A stretch of 64,000 bases of DNA from Gammaproteobacteria bacterium (GTDB lineage: Bacteria > Pseudomonadota > Gammaproteobacteria > Arenicellales > Poriferihabitantaceae): NCBI GenBank assembly GCA_024644945.1, contig JAHEGU010000005.1:56440-120439 (forward strand), read 5' to 3'. The notes below the pieces were generated by a model that worked only from the letters and a program-made list of their open reading frames with translations, had not been told where the DNA came from and ran no database searches. Positions 1 through 12,242 of this stretch are shown piece by piece; the stretch's first letter is position 1; every line of letters begins with the position of its first letter. The position numbers were made by a program, and so were the translations under genes.

Positions 1-619
1 TTGCATAATCGCTCTCTTTTCTCTCGGTCGAACGATGCGTCACATACACGCTGGTCACGTCTTCTCCTTCCTTTTCCAATCGAATCTTGTACTTATCGTA
101 TGAAACACCCGTACCGGCGATACGGTCGAACAACAGGGCAACCGTCCTTTTCTTGTCAGCCTCCGATAGCTCACTGGTCTCAATCCAGTCGGTTTCCATG
201 ATCCCCGCCGCGGGTTGATATTCGATCAGGTCGACCTGCTCGGCGGCCCAGAAGTCGGCCAGCGTGTCCCACACGGTCTGCGCGTTGGAATCCACTCTCA
301 GCCAGCGACGACCTTGTTCATTGATCACGGTCGCGCCGATCACTTCGGGCAAAACCTCCTGGCTGCGCGCCACGGTCCCCTTCTCATGGTTTTGCCTGAC
401 CTGTTCATTAGCGCTGGAAATCAGATCCGGCGGCAACACAATGGACTTTTGCGGCCCTTTGTTGAAGATCGATGAGAACAGACCGCCTCCAGCGCCATCT
501 GCACCCCCGATTTTCTTTGGTGAACTTGGGTCGCCATCGGGCTGCTTGCTGGAGTTGGAACCAGACTGGCAGCCTGCCAGCATCAGCGCCAGCAGCAGTA
601 TTATGATCGATTTGGACAT
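1..619 (-). CDS. bamC: Outer membrane assembly lipoprotein BamC, 5' part (runs off the left edge)
   Basis: The reading frame opens at the ATG at 619 and is still open at base 1, giving about 206 residues. It starts with a lipoprotein signal: a hydrophobic run ending in LMLAGC, so Cys17 is the probable lipidated residue. A Gly/Ser/Pro-rich stretch follows, then the BamC N-terminal domain, seen as WLRVDSNAQTVWDTLADFW and the typical GIMETDW motif. BamC is an accessory lipoprotein of the BAM complex, which inserts beta-barrel proteins in the outer membrane; E. coli BamC has about 344 residues, so roughly 140 lie outside the window. In many gammaproteobacteria dapA lies directly upstream; here a divergent porin does. 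Family assignment rests on motif resemblance. Confidence 0.82.
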   Translation of the reverse strand, partial: MSKSIIILLLALMLAGCQSGSNSSKQPDGDPSSPKKIGGADGAGGGLFSSIFNKGPQKSIVLPPDLISSANEQVRQNHEKGTVARSQEVLPEVIGATVINEQGRRWLRVDSNAQTVWDTLADFWAAEQVDLIEYQPAAGIMETDWIETSELSEADKKRTVALLFDRIAGTGVSYDKYKIRLEKEGEDVTSVYVTHRSTERKESDYA

Positions 620-1029
620 GTCGCTAGAAAGAGTAATTGACAACGGATTTACAGGTGTTCTGATGCAGCGAATCTACCATACTCCGACCCTGGCCTGATA
701 TGTCCCAAAATATTAATATTTCGTCTTTTTATGGCCCAAAAGCCTTCAATCGAGGCTAAAATCGCCGATAAAATTAATAATTATTAAGATTAAGTGAATT
801 TAATATCTTATTGATATTTAATGTTTATTAAAATTTTTCCGGAAAAAAATGCACTTTTTTAACGATTTTATTAAAAAAAGTTAATATTCATGCGGAAAAT
901 GTGGCAGAATCCGTTTGCGTTTGGAATTTAACAAGAAGATATCGAGCTGTTAAACGCGGTCCCTTCGACTTAGAAACCAAGAGCAAAAAAATTAATTTTT
1001 TTGATAACAGTACTCAAGAGGTAAATTTC
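620..1029. other. AT-rich divergent intergenic region between bamC and the porin
   Basis: This 410-base gap is strikingly rich in A and T, especially from about 710 to 900, with many runs of A and T. It must hold the promoters of bamC (minus) and the porin (plus). I could not pick a convincing -35/-10 pair for either. The sequence GAGGTAA at about 1018-1024, 6 bases before the porin ATG, is its probable ribosome binding site. No gene is supported here. The frame upstream of the porin (from 901) is open but unlikely to be translated, because the signal peptide starts at 1030. Confidence 0.6.
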
Positions 1030-2037
1030 ATGAACAAGAAACTAATTGCTGTAGCAGTGGCGAGTGCATTGGCTGCTCCAGCTGTACACGCAGACATCAC
1101 TCCATATGGCCGGATCAACAACGCCATCGACATTAACGATGTTTCAGATGATTTCGATAACGAAAATTCTAACAACGTCGACCTTTCGGGTGTGGCATCG
1201 CGTTTTGGATTCAAGGGTTCAGGCGACATCGGTAACGGTATGACCGCCATTGGCCGTTATGAATTCTCAACGACTACCGATAAAGAGGGCAACGGTGTCG
1301 AAGACACACGACTCGCATATGTCGGTCTGTCCGGCGGATTCGGAACCGTAACAATGGGTAACCAGTGGTCTGCTTACTATAACTCTGTCGGTACCTATTT
1401 GAGCCCGACTTACTCTCTCGGCTACTTCCTGTATTCTTCAGTCAGCAGAGCGCCGTTCCGTGCTTCGAACACCGTCAAGTACGCTAACAGTTTTGGTGCC
1501 GTGAATATGGAAATTGATTTACGCCTTAACGATAGCAATGAAGGTAATGACGTTGCTGAGAAGTTAAATGGTAACGGTGCTGGCATCGGATTGTCTTGGA
1601 TGCCGATGGACGCCTTTACACTCGCATTCGCCTATGACCAGGATGAAGATGAGCCTGACGCTGATACAGGGATCACTCCCGAAGATGAAAAGCGTATGGG
1701 TATTACCGGTAAATATGATTTTGGTCCGGTAGCGGCGATGCTTGGATATCAGGAGTATGAGCAGGGCACCGATAAGTTTAAAAACGTTCAGACTTATTTT
1801 AGCGGACCGATCGGCGAGAAGACCAGCTGGCTGGCTGGCTATGGTGAAACCGATGTGGAAGACCCAGGCACAGCTAACGATGGACGTAAGCCTAGTCAAT
1901 ATACCCTTGGTCTTTATCACAACATGGGCGGCGGCCTGAGATTGTGGGCAGAGTATGCCAGTATTGATTACGATAATTTCGATGAAAGAACCGGTAAGAC
2001 TAAGCAAGCACTGCTTGGTATGCGTATCGACTTCTAA
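1030..2037 (+). CDS. General (gram-negative) porin, outer membrane beta-barrel
   Basis: The product has 335 residues. It begins with a clear signal peptide (MNKKLIAVAVASALAAPAVHA) that would be cut after AVHA, leaving DITPYGRINNAIDI, the usual first strand of trimeric porins. It ends in MRIDF, with the C-terminal Phe needed for recognition by the BAM complex. Internal sections such as GFKGSGDIGNGMTAIGRYEF and GFGTVTMGNQWSAYY are typical of the Gram-negative porin (Porin_4) family. It should form water-filled channels for small solutes in the outer membrane. The ATG at 1030 was chosen because it places the signal peptide at the N terminus and has GAGG upstream. It is monocistronic, with a strong terminator after it. 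A decayed second copy lies 450-550 bases downstream. Confidence 0.9.
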   Translation: MNKKLIAVAVASALAAPAVHADITPYGRINNAIDINDVSDDFDNENSNNVDLSGVASRFGFKGSGDIGNGMTAIGRYEFSTTTDKEGNGVEDTRLAYVGLSGGFGTVTMGNQWSAYYNSVGTYLSPTYSLGYFLYSSVSRAPFRASNTVKYANSFGAVNMEIDLRLNDSNEGNDVAEKLNGNGAGIGLSWMPMDAFTLAFAYDQDEDEPDADTGITPEDEKRMGITGKYDFGPVAAMLGYQEYEQGTDKFKNVQTYFSGPIGEKTSWLAGYGETDVEDPGTANDGRKPSQYTLGLYHNMGGGLRLWAEYASIDYDNFDERTGKTKQALLGMRIDF

Positions 2038-2063
2038 GTCGAATTCAGCATAAGCTGATACGA

Positions 2064-2090
2064 AGCCGGGGCTCCGCCCCGGCTTTTTTT
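2064..2090 (+). terminator. Rho-independent terminator of the porin gene
   Basis: A nine-base perfect stem (AGCCGGGGC pairing with GCCCCGGCT) with a three-base loop (2073-2075) is followed directly by a run of seven T. It starts 27 bases after the porin stop codon, as expected for an intrinsic terminator. Confidence 0.93.
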
Positions 2091-2121
2091 GCCTACATGG
2101 ATGTAGGTACTCCGCGAACGC

Positions 2122-2157
2122 AGGGATGCGCAGTAGCGGAGACAGGCCAGGATGGCC
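2122..2157 (+). repeat. Partial copy of the local direct repeat
   Basis: This stretch holds the motif GCGGAGACAGGCCAGGATGG, preceded by AGGGATGCG. The same motif recurs at 2237-2272 and 2403-2438 inside the two longer repeat copies. It looks like a truncated first unit of the array. Confidence 0.7.
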
Positions 2158-2160
2158 GGT

Positions 2161-2297
2161 ATGTCGCGGGCGCAAGGATGCGCAGGAGCGACGCGGAATT
2201 ACCAGCATCTCCTAACCGCTCACTTAGTCCCCGAGAAGGGATGCGACATAGCGGAGACAGGCCATGATGACCTTGGCAGGTTTTTGCTCCCTGCAAA
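2161..2297 (+). repeat. Direct repeat, copy 1 (about 137 bases)
   Basis: The unit starts ATGTCGCGGGCGCAAG and ends CTCCCTGCAAAA. It matches 2328-2463 with roughly a dozen differences, including one single-base gap. Inside it are shorter inverted elements such as GGCC...GGCC-like arms and GTCGC...GCGAC, which could pair in a transcript. It carries no credible gene; the short open frames across it have no ribosome binding site or family resemblance. It resembles dispersed GC-rich intergenic repeats found in many gammaproteobacterial genomes, but that comparison is from memory. Confidence 0.75.
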
Positions 2298-2327
2298 ACC
2301 TGCATTTTCACCCTCCATGGCGGTCAT

Positions 2328-2463
2328 ATGTCGCGGGCGCAAGCATGCGCTGGAGCGACGCGGACGAACCAGCATCTCCTAACCACTCACTAGTCCCCAA
2401 GCAGGGATGCGACATAGCGGAGACAGGCCAGGATGGCCTTGGCAGGTTTTTACTCCCTGCAAA
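2328..2463 (+). repeat. Direct repeat, copy 2 (about 136 bases)
   Basis: Second copy of the unit described at 2161-2297, starting 167 bases later. A non-repeated spacer at 2298-2327 separates the copies. The copies share long identical blocks (for example AGGGATGCGACATAGCGGAG) and differ at scattered positions, so the duplication is not very recent or the copies arrived separately. Confidence 0.75.
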
Positions 2464-2474
2464 TTACAACGTTA

Positions 2475-2592
2475 GGCTCGACTATCAGACGTTTCAGCAA
2501 GGCACCGATAAGGCGTGATCACCCCCGGCTGTTTTTCAGCGATAACCTCATCCCGACACTAATGGTCATGCGTATCGACTTCTAAGTCGAAT
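2475..2592 (+). pseudogene. Remnant of a second porin gene
   Basis: Two pieces match the intact porin upstream. At 2475-2515 the bases encode LDYQTFQQGTDKA, close to LGYQEYEQGTDKF of the intact gene (1741-1779). At 2568-2592, 25 consecutive bases are identical to 2020-2044, covering the codons for MRIDF, the stop and the next bases. About 50 unrelated-looking bases replace the roughly 80 codons that should separate them. After the stop, GAAGCCGGAGCT echoes the start of the porin terminator stem. This is best read as a tandem paralogue that has mostly been deleted, with the repeat units lying where its 5' part should be. Confidence 0.7.
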
Positions 2593-2633
2593 GCCACGCT
2601 GGTCGACTGAAGCCGGAGCTATTCAGGAAACAG

Positions 2634-4655
2634 CTAATCCAGATATCGGTTTTCTGAATCCAGCACCCCCTCCTTGACCAGTATTTTTATTGCCGGTTGC
2701 AGGTGCTTCTCGTATCGTCGCCATCTCTCCCGCGAGCTGGTATAGATTCCCTCTCTGACCTGCCAGATACTGGCAGTGCGCACCGCTGCGTCAGAGCGTT
2801 TCTGATCCAGACACGCGTCATCCCATTCGAGCCCTGTGCCCTGAATCAGTTTACGGGTCTGCGTGTCGCTATCCGCTACCAGAGCCTCGTATTGCACCTT
2901 GTATATTTCGCCAGGAAAAATCCGATGCCAGTGCCGCATTAAACGATGGTGACGGACGTAATAGCGCGCCAGGATCTCGAGGTCATAGACGAAGTTTAAC
3001 TCCGAGCCATACAGCTGAAAATAGTTTGAAACAATAACGTCCAGGGGATGGCGGTGACAGTGCACGATGGCTGCAGCCGGAAACAATACTTTGATCAACC
3101 AGATATGCACAAAGTTGAACGGCAGTTTATCGGTGAATAATCCGGTTGAAATGGTGTGCAGTCTGGTGACCCAGTCGAGATACTCCTTGGTTTCCTGGCT
3201 AAACGCGCTGATATCGAGCCCGGGAAAGTCATCGGGATAGACCCGCATCTGTCCGTAGTTTCTCTCGAGTCGACCGATGGCGCGGTCAATACAGGGCAGC
3301 TCGCCACATCCTGTCACATCGGGATGGCGGGACATAATCTGCTCAACCAGCGTGGTGCCGCTGCGCGACATACCGGTTATAAAAATGGGCTGGATCTGAC
3401 TTTCATTGTCCTCAACCACCTTAGCCGGCTTGGAGTCAAGCACCTGCATGATCCGGTCAATATGAGAATAATACTGACCGAAGTCCATGGTTATTTCCTT
3501 CAATTTCAGTTCGTTACCAATGTGATAGGTCTCGAACGCCAGGTCGTAGAGACCACAATCGTCGTAGATCTTGCCTAACGCGAAAGCAAGCTTGCAGCGC
3601 ATCTGGTCATTCTGGTCCTTTCGCTCCCATATCTTTAAAAGTGGTACGGCGTCCGGGTCATCCAGTGATTCAAATTTCTTCATCGCCACCAGATTACGAT
3701 AGGCTTCGATGTACTCGGGGTCGAGTTCGACCGCCTGCCGATATCTTTCCTCGGCACGTTCTTTGTCACCGAGAGATGCAAACGCCAGACCGGTATTGTT
3801 ACGATATTCCGGATGCTCCGGATCGAATTCGATAGCCTTCTGGTAACTCTCCTTGGCTTTGTCGACACTGTCCAGCTGAAAGTAGGCGTTGCCAAGAGAG
3901 TTCCATACTCTTGCATGCCGTGGATTCTTCTTGAGAATTTCCTGAGCGATATTCAATACCGAAAAGTTGTCATTGATCAACTCACAGAATGACATATCAA
4001 GCAACTTTATACCTTCATCACCAGGGTAGCGCTGTTTAAGGGTCTTGAGTAACGGCTGCACTTCATCGAATTTCCGTTGATCAAGCAGTATTCGTCCCTG
4101 CAATTCCATCTGATCCCGGGTGGGGGAGGGAGCGGCGATCAACGGTGCCAGAACCAGCGCTGCCTGTTCGCTGTCTCCAGCGCCCAGCAGGGAATTGGCA
4201 AGATTCTGTCTGGCATCCGCATTAGCCGGATCGATCTGCAGTGATTGCTCCAGATACTGACGTGCTTTGTCGTAATCATTTGCTTCGGCACTCAGGGTAC
4301 CAAGCAGGTTAAGCGCCCTGGGGTGATTAGGCTGCATCGAAAGCGATCTTTTCGCTTCGCTTATCGCCTCCTTTTCCTGACCCAGGGCCTTATGCGACAG
4401 AGCGAGGTTGATCACTGCCTCGACCTGGGCCGGATCGAGTGCCAGAGACTTTGTATATTCTTTTACCGCTTTCTGGTGTTGCCCTAGGTGTTGCGCTGCC
4501 AGTGCCAGGTTATACCAGGCGGCGGCGCTTTTCGGTGCCATTTTGACCACTTTTTCCAGCCCCCTTCGGGCTCTCGCCGCATCACCCTTCTGCAGCCAAG
4601 TCGCTGCTTCGACGAACAGTTTCTGCACTTTCTGCGGGGATTGGTTTTGCTTCAT
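2634..4655 (-). CDS. Tetratricopeptide-repeat sulfotransferase family protein
   Basis: The 673-residue product has two parts. Residues about 10-325 are tandem TPR units (such as [20 protein letters not shown] and [19 protein letters not shown]). Residues about 420-640 form a PAPS-dependent sulfotransferase domain: [15 protein letters not shown] (about 426-440) is the 5'-phosphosulfate loop, and [18 protein letters not shown] (about 539-556) fits the 3'-phosphate binding region. No signal peptide or membrane segment is visible. TPR-sulfotransferases are common in marine gammaproteobacteria; substrates are mostly unknown, with polysaccharides, proteins or small molecules possible. It stands alone, divergent from infA with 177 bases between start codons. 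The family call is firm; the substrate is not known. Confidence 0.87.
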   Translation of the reverse strand: MKQNQSPQKVQKLFVEAATWLQKGDAARARRGLEKVVKMAPKSAAAWYNLALAAQHLGQHQKAVKEYTKSLALDPAQVEAVINLALSHKALGQEKEAISEAKRSLSMQPNHPRALNLLGTLSAEANDYDKARQYLEQSLQIDPANADARQNLANSLLGAGDSEQAALVLAPLIAAPSPTRDQMELQGRILLDQRKFDEVQPLLKTLKQRYPGDEGIKLLDMSFCELINDNFSVLNIAQEILKKNPRHARVWNSLGNAYFQLDSVDKAKESYQKAIEFDPEHPEYRNNTGLAFASLGDKERAEERYRQAVELDPEYIEAYRNLVAMKKFESLDDPDAVPLLKIWERKDQNDQMRCKLAFALGKIYDDCGLYDLAFETYHIGNELKLKEITMDFGQYYSHIDRIMQVLDSKPAKVVEDNESQIQPIFITGMSRSGTTLVEQIMSRHPDVTGCGELPCIDRAIGRLERNYGQMRVYPDDFPGLDISAFSQETKEYLDWVTRLHTISTGLFTDKLPFNFVHIWLIKVLFPAAAIVHCHRHPLDVIVSNYFQLYGSELNFVYDLEILARYYVRHHRLMRHWHRIFPGEIYKVQYEALVADSDTQTRKLIQGTGLEWDDACLDQKRSDAAVRTASIWQVREGIYTSSRERWRRYEKHLQPAIKILVKEGVLDSENRYLD

Positions 4656-4776
4656 CTTGGCGATACTGCTGTCAACGGATTTTCGATAGTGAATTGTTCA
4701 AGACACGGGATTTTAGCAGTCCCGTTAGAGATACCCCATCTTTGTTTATATGATTCAATAACACGCGCAAACCAGT

Positions 4777-4805
4777 TTGAATCCAGCGTCAATCTTCATT
4801 ACACT
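4777..4805 (+). promoter_or_regulatory. Candidate sigma70 promoter of infA
   Basis: TTGAAT (4777-4782) and TACACT (4800-4805) are separated by exactly 17 bases. Transcription would start near 4812, leaving a leader of about 20 bases before the GTG start of infA. Confidence 0.5.
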
Positions 4806-4832
4806 CCGCTGTTCTCAAACACAGGCGAAATT

Positions 4833-5051
4833 GTGGCCAAAGAAGAAAGCATTGAAATGGAAGGTACAGTCATCGAGACTCTTCCCAATACGCAGTTCAG
4901 GGTGAAACTTGAAAACGGGCATGAAATCATTGCCCATATATCCGGAAAAATGCGTAAACATTACATCCGTATCCTGCGAGGCGACACCGTGACCGTGCAG
5001 CTCACACCCTACGACCTCAGTAAGGGTCGGATCACTTTCAGGGAACGCTAA
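4833..5051 (+). CDS. infA: Translation initiation factor IF-1
   Basis: The 72-residue product has the exact length usual for bacterial IF-1. It is a single S1/OB-fold domain: [19 protein letters not shown] at the start, then the [20 protein letters not shown] core and [11 protein letters not shown] at the end. IF-1 binds the ribosomal A site and assists IF-2 and IF-3 in initiation. The start is GTG at 4833. The next in-frame ATG (4857) would remove the conserved AKEESIE segment, so GTG is preferred. The frame is open for a further 345 bases upstream, but that stretch overlaps the divergent sulfotransferase gene. The gene is monocistronic and faces ftsX tail to tail. Confidence 0.95.
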   Translation: MAKEESIEMEGTVIETLPNTQFRVKLENGHEIIAHISGKMRKHYIRILRGDTVTVQLTPYDLSKGRITFRER

Positions 5052-5093
5052 ATCCCCACCCGTTAAACCCCCAGGCAGTTCAGGCAATATCGG

Positions 5094-6023
5094 CTATCCC
5101 GGTTTTAGTCCACGCAGGTGGCGGTCTACAGTGAACCTGGAGGCCAGCAGACCCAGGGACACCGCGACCATCGTTACGGCGAGTGCGATGCCCGGGCTTA
5201 TCCAGCCGATCATGAAGTCACTTTCATATAATAAGGTCAGGCGGGAAACCGGACCGGCTAATAAATACAAGGTCATATTGGTCACGCCCCACGCAAACAA
5301 GGCACCAAAAAAACAATGTAATGCGCCCGCGTAGAGGAAGGGTCGGCGAATAAATGCATGGGTTCCTCCGACCTGATCGATGATCTCTATTTCTGCGGCC
5401 CGGTTGATAATTCCCAGCCTCACCGTGTCGCTGATCACGAGAACGATGCCGATCCCCATCAAGCACGCGAGCACTATGACACCGCGCCGAATCAAATCCA
5501 CTATAGCAGCCAGACGATTTAACCATTGCTGATCGTATACGGCGGTGTCCACTCCCTGCATGATCTCAAGTTCATCCGCAAGGGTGATTGTTGCGGCGTT
5601 GTCTCGACCAGTGGCAGGCACCACAATCAGCAATGGCGGTAACGGATTACTTGGTAAGGCCTCGATGGCTTCGGTAAAACCATCTAAATTGGAAAACTCC
5701 TCGAGACCTTGCTCCGGAGAAATATATTGAACGTCTTCGATTTTCGGGTTCTGCAGCAATTTTTGTCCGAACTCAATGGGATCTGGTATCTCTGCATCAG
5801 TTCCACTTTCGAGAAAAACGGAAATACGAGGATTGTCGATCCAGTTCGCGGTGACCGATTCGAGGCTATCGACAATTTTGTACAATACCATCGGCAGTGT
5901 CATCGCAATGGCCAGCACAAGAATGGTCATCGCACTGGTTAAAGGGGTCTTCCAAAGCCTGCCCAAGGTATCAAATAACACCTGTAGATGCCGCGAAAGC
6001 CAGACAGAAATCTGTTTAGGCAT
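5094..6023 (-). CDS. ftsX: Cell division ABC-type membrane protein FtsX
   Basis: The 309-residue product has the FtsX layout: a short cytoplasmic N terminus, a first membrane segment near residues 30-50 (AMTILVLAIAMTLPMVLY), a periplasmic domain of about 120 residues, and three more membrane segments near 180-205, 230-255 and 275-295. FtsEX links the cytoplasmic divisome to periplasmic activation of peptidoglycan amidases through EnvC-like partners. It is the last gene of ftsY-ftsE-ftsX and overlaps ftsE by 8 bases, so the two are probably translationally coupled. Confidence 0.93.
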   Translation of the reverse strand: MPKQISVWLSRHLQVLFDTLGRLWKTPLTSAMTILVLAIAMTLPMVLYKIVDSLESVTANWIDNPRISVFLESGTDAEIPDPIEFGQKLLQNPKIEDVQYISPEQGLEEFSNLDGFTEAIEALPSNPLPPLLIVVPATGRDNAATITLADELEIMQGVDTAVYDQQWLNRLAAIVDLIRRGVIVLACLMGIGIVLVISDTVRLGIINRAAEIEIIDQVGGTHAFIRRPFLYAGALHCFFGALFAWGVTNMTLYLLAGPVSRLTLLYESDFMIGWISPGIALAVTMVAVSLGLLASRFTVDRHLRGLKPG

Positions 6024-6684
6024 CCTGTTCGCCCGACACCAGCCTGCCCTCTGATAGCGCTAATACTCCGCACCGTATTCGTTCAAGATGACGATAGTCA
6101 TGGGTCGCAATCAGCACCGTAATGTCGACCTGATTAAACTGCAGAAACAACTGCATTATTTCATCTGCCAGCGCCGGATCCAGGTTACCGGTTGGCTCGT
6201 CCGCGAGTAGAACCTGGGGCCGACCCACTACCGCTCGCGCGATTCCCACCCGCTGCTGCTCCCCGCCAGACAGAGTGATCGGATAACGTTTTGCTTTATT
6301 GAGCAACCCAACCTTGTCGAGCGCCGCACGAACCCGACGCTGTGTTTCGCCGCGCCCGGTGCCAGCCACCACCAGAGGCAGCGAGACATTATCTTCTACA
6401 GTCCTGTCATGCAGCAGCTTATGGTCCTGGAATACCGTTCCAATAGTCCTGCGATAGGCCGCAATCCGGTTGCCTTTAAGCCTGGAAAGATTCTTATCCG
6501 CTACCAGTACCTGACCCCGAGTAGCCAGCTCGGAAAGAGATATCAGTTTCAGAAGCGTACTTTTACCAGCGCCGGAGTGACCCGTTAGAAAAGTGAAGGA
6601 TCCTTTGGCCAGGGTAAACGAAACATGACTCAATGCTTCGTGTCCGCTTGGGTAACGTTTCGATACCTGACTAAACCGAATCAC
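6016..6684 (-). CDS. ftsE: Cell division ATP-binding protein FtsE
   Basis: A 222-residue ABC ATPase with Walker [14 protein letters not shown] (residues about 35-47), signature [14 protein letters not shown] (about 138-151), Walker [14 protein letters not shown] and switch His in IATHDYRHL. The start [18 protein letters not shown] is typical of FtsE. It forms a dimer bound to FtsX at the septum; ATP hydrolysis is thought to transmit a signal across the inner membrane rather than move a substrate. The gene lies 18 bases after ftsY and overlaps ftsX. Confidence 0.95.
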   Translation of the reverse strand: MIRFSQVSKRYPSGHEALSHVSFTLAKGSFTFLTGHSGAGKSTLLKLISLSELATRGQVLVADKNLSRLKGNRIAAYRRTIGTVFQDHKLLHDRTVEDNVSLPLVVAGTGRGETQRRVRAALDKVGLLNKAKRYPITLSGGEQQRVGIARAVVGRPQVLLADEPTGNLDPALADEIMQLFLQFNQVDITVLIATHDYRHLERIRCGVLALSEGRLVSGEQDA

Positions 6685-6702
6685 CGCCCAGCTCCCTGAA
6701 TA

Positions 6703-7683
6703 TCAGGAAACAGGTGGCAACAGCGCATCAACAAATTCGGCTGCATCGAACTGGCGCAGATCTTCCGCAGATTCTCCAGTACCAATATAACGGATAGGTA
6801 AGCCAAAGCGATCGGCCAGCGCTAACACCACACCCCCTTTTGCAGTCCCATCAAGCTTGGTAATGCAGAGGCCGGTCAATCCCACGGCCTGGTCAAAATG
6901 CTGTACCTGGGACAGAACGTTCTGTCCGTTACCTGCGTCCACTGTGAGCCAGATCTGGTCCGGGATCCCGGAATCCGCCTTGGCCAGTACACGCTTCACT
7001 TTTACCAGCTGTTCAACCAGGTCGCCATGGGTATGTTGTCGGCCGGCCGTATCCACCAACAACAGCTCGCAGGCTCTCGCTTTGGCCGCACTGAAGGCAT
7101 CAAAAGCGACTGCGGCCGCATCGGCGCCATGGGCTTGCGCAATAACAGGCACTTCCAGGCGCTCGCCCCAGTTCTGCAACTGCTCGATGGCGGCGGCGCG
7201 AAACGTATCGCAGGCGGCTAACATCACGCGCGATCCGGAGTGCTTGTACCTGGCGGCTATTTTCGCGAGTGTCGTGGTTTTTCCAACGCCATTTACTCCG
7301 ACCATCATAATCACCATTGGGCGAGCCTCTGGCATTATCAGATCTTCCGGATCGCACGGCTGGACTATTTCAAGCATGACTTCGCGCAGGCTTTGTAACA
7401 GTTGCTGCTGCCCCCCCTGTTTCGCTGAAGCCGCGTCCACGCGGAGTCGATTCACGATCTTTTCGGCTACCGCGACCCCGACGTCTGCGACCAGTAAATG
7501 ATCTTCGATCTCTTCCAGCATGGACTCATCCACGGGGTCACCACTAAACAGAGAAGTGATGCCGCCAAATAAACCGTCTCGGGTTCTCGCAAGCCGAGCA
7601 AAAAGCCCGCCTCCACCACTGCTGTTGGCTGTCGATGCAGATTCATCATCGGAGCGCTTTTTGCTTCTGGAAAATAACTTCAT
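6703..7683 (-). CDS. ftsY: Signal recognition particle receptor FtsY
   Basis: With the start at 7683 the product has 326 residues and begins MKLFSRSKKRSDDES, a typical FtsY N terminus with a short charged A domain. The NG GTPase domain shows G1 GVNGVGKTTTLAKIAARYK, the DTFRAAA box, G3 DTAGRQ and G4 TKLDGTAKGG. FtsY docks SRP-ribosome complexes at the membrane for co-translational insertion. An in-frame ATG at 7728 would add 15 residues (MQATMIRYALLKKCT) that do not look like FtsY; neither start has a strong Shine-Dalgarno. It is the first gene of ftsY-ftsE-ftsX and diverges from rsmD. Confidence 0.94.
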   Translation of the reverse strand: MKLFSRSKKRSDDESASTANSSGGGGLFARLARTRDGLFGGITSLFSGDPVDESMLEEIEDHLLVADVGVAVAEKIVNRLRVDAASAKQGGQQQLLQSLREVMLEIVQPCDPEDLIMPEARPMVIMMVGVNGVGKTTTLAKIAARYKHSGSRVMLAACDTFRAAAIEQLQNWGERLEVPVIAQAHGADAAAVAFDAFSAAKARACELLLVDTAGRQHTHGDLVEQLVKVKRVLAKADSGIPDQIWLTVDAGNGQNVLSQVQHFDQAVGLTGLCITKLDGTAKGGVVLALADRFGLPIRYIGTGESAEDLRQFDAAEFVDALLPPVS

Positions 7684-7749
7684 TGTGCACTTTTTTAAAA
7701 GCGCGTATCGTATCATCGTTGCTTGCATGGCATGAAAAAATCCTAAAGC

Positions 7750-11172
<3,423 letters not shown>

Positions 11173-11198
<26 letters not shown>

Positions 11199-12240
11199 CT
11201 AATTGTCGATTCTGTTTTGGTGTGCCCACTGTTATTCGCAGACAGTTTTCGAGCAAAGTCCCTGGGTGATTCAGATTCTTGACCAGAACCCTGCGCTGCT
11301 TGAGTTGTTCAAAAACCGTATCGGCATTCTGATCGAATTTAACCAGAATGAAGTTTGCTTCGCTCGGAAACACAGTCAATCCACTCAATTTTCCCAGTTC
11401 TGCAGCAAGCCTCTGTCGATCTTCGACAATTTGTTGCGCCTGGGCAGTGAGCACCGAAAAGTGATCAAGACAAAATTCTACGCTGACCTGGGTGAGACTG
11501 TTGACATTATAAGGTAGGCGAATCTTCTCAATCTGATCAAGCCACTTCGGATCGCCCATCATCATGCCAAGCCTGAGTCCTGCCAACCCGTTCTTTGAGA
11601 GAGTTCGCATAACTAAAAGATTTGGGAAACGATGAATCTCTTGCAGGAAGGACTTACCGCTAAACGGAAAATAGGCTTCATCGACTACAACCAAACCAGG
11701 TGCCGAGGTGATCACGGCTTCGATGAAATCACGATCAAAACTGTTTCCGGTCGGATTATTCGGGTAAGAAATGAACACGCACGCGGGCTCGACCTCATTG
11801 ATGACCCTAATAAATTCATTTTTGTCGGGCGTGAAGTCCTGGTTCAGGGAAACCTCCATGAAATCAGTGGATGTCGTCAGAGAGATGATTTCATACATTG
11901 AGAAGGAAGGAGCTGGTGCTAATATTGTGCGGCCCGGCCCTCCAACAAGAGAAGCCGTCATCTGAATCAATTCATCAGAACCGTTGCCCAGCGCCAGTCC
12001 GCAATTTTGTGGAATTTCAAATACGTCTCGGATTTGAGTTTTCAGCTGGTGTGCCCCGGCATCAGGGTAGCGATTGATATCGACCTGTCCAAGTCTTTGC
12101 AGCCATTGATCGCGCAATTCTTCAGGCAATGTATAGGGATTTTCCATTGCATCCAGCTTTACCAGACCCTCAGCGGGTGGCACATGATATGCGGACAGTG
12201 CCCTTATCGCAGGACTTACCCATCTATCAACCGATTTCAT
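11173..12240 (-). CDS. hisC: Histidinol-phosphate aminotransferase HisC
   Basis: A 355-residue fold-type I aminotransferase. It has the N-terminal KLDAMENPYTLP segment typical of HisC, YPNNPTGNSFD, and the PLP lysine in MRTLSKNGLAGLRLG. It converts imidazole acetol phosphate to histidinol phosphate with glutamate as donor. The gene starts 2 bases after hisD ends, so they are co-transcribed. Its 3' end overlaps the convergent tmcA. Confidence 0.95.
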
Positions 12241-12242
12241 TC

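Noticed and set aside
1..700. Plus-strand open frames over the first 700 bases.
   Set aside because: They run antisense to bamC, whose frame has a lipobox and family motifs.
2093..2518. Open frames of 60-85 codons across the repeat region on both strands.
   Set aside because: They follow the repeat units, lack ribosome binding sites and have no protein-like composition.
7684..7728. Longer FtsY starting at the ATG at 7728.
   Set aside because: The extra 15 residues do not fit the family and the ATG at 7683 begins the typical MKLF N terminus.
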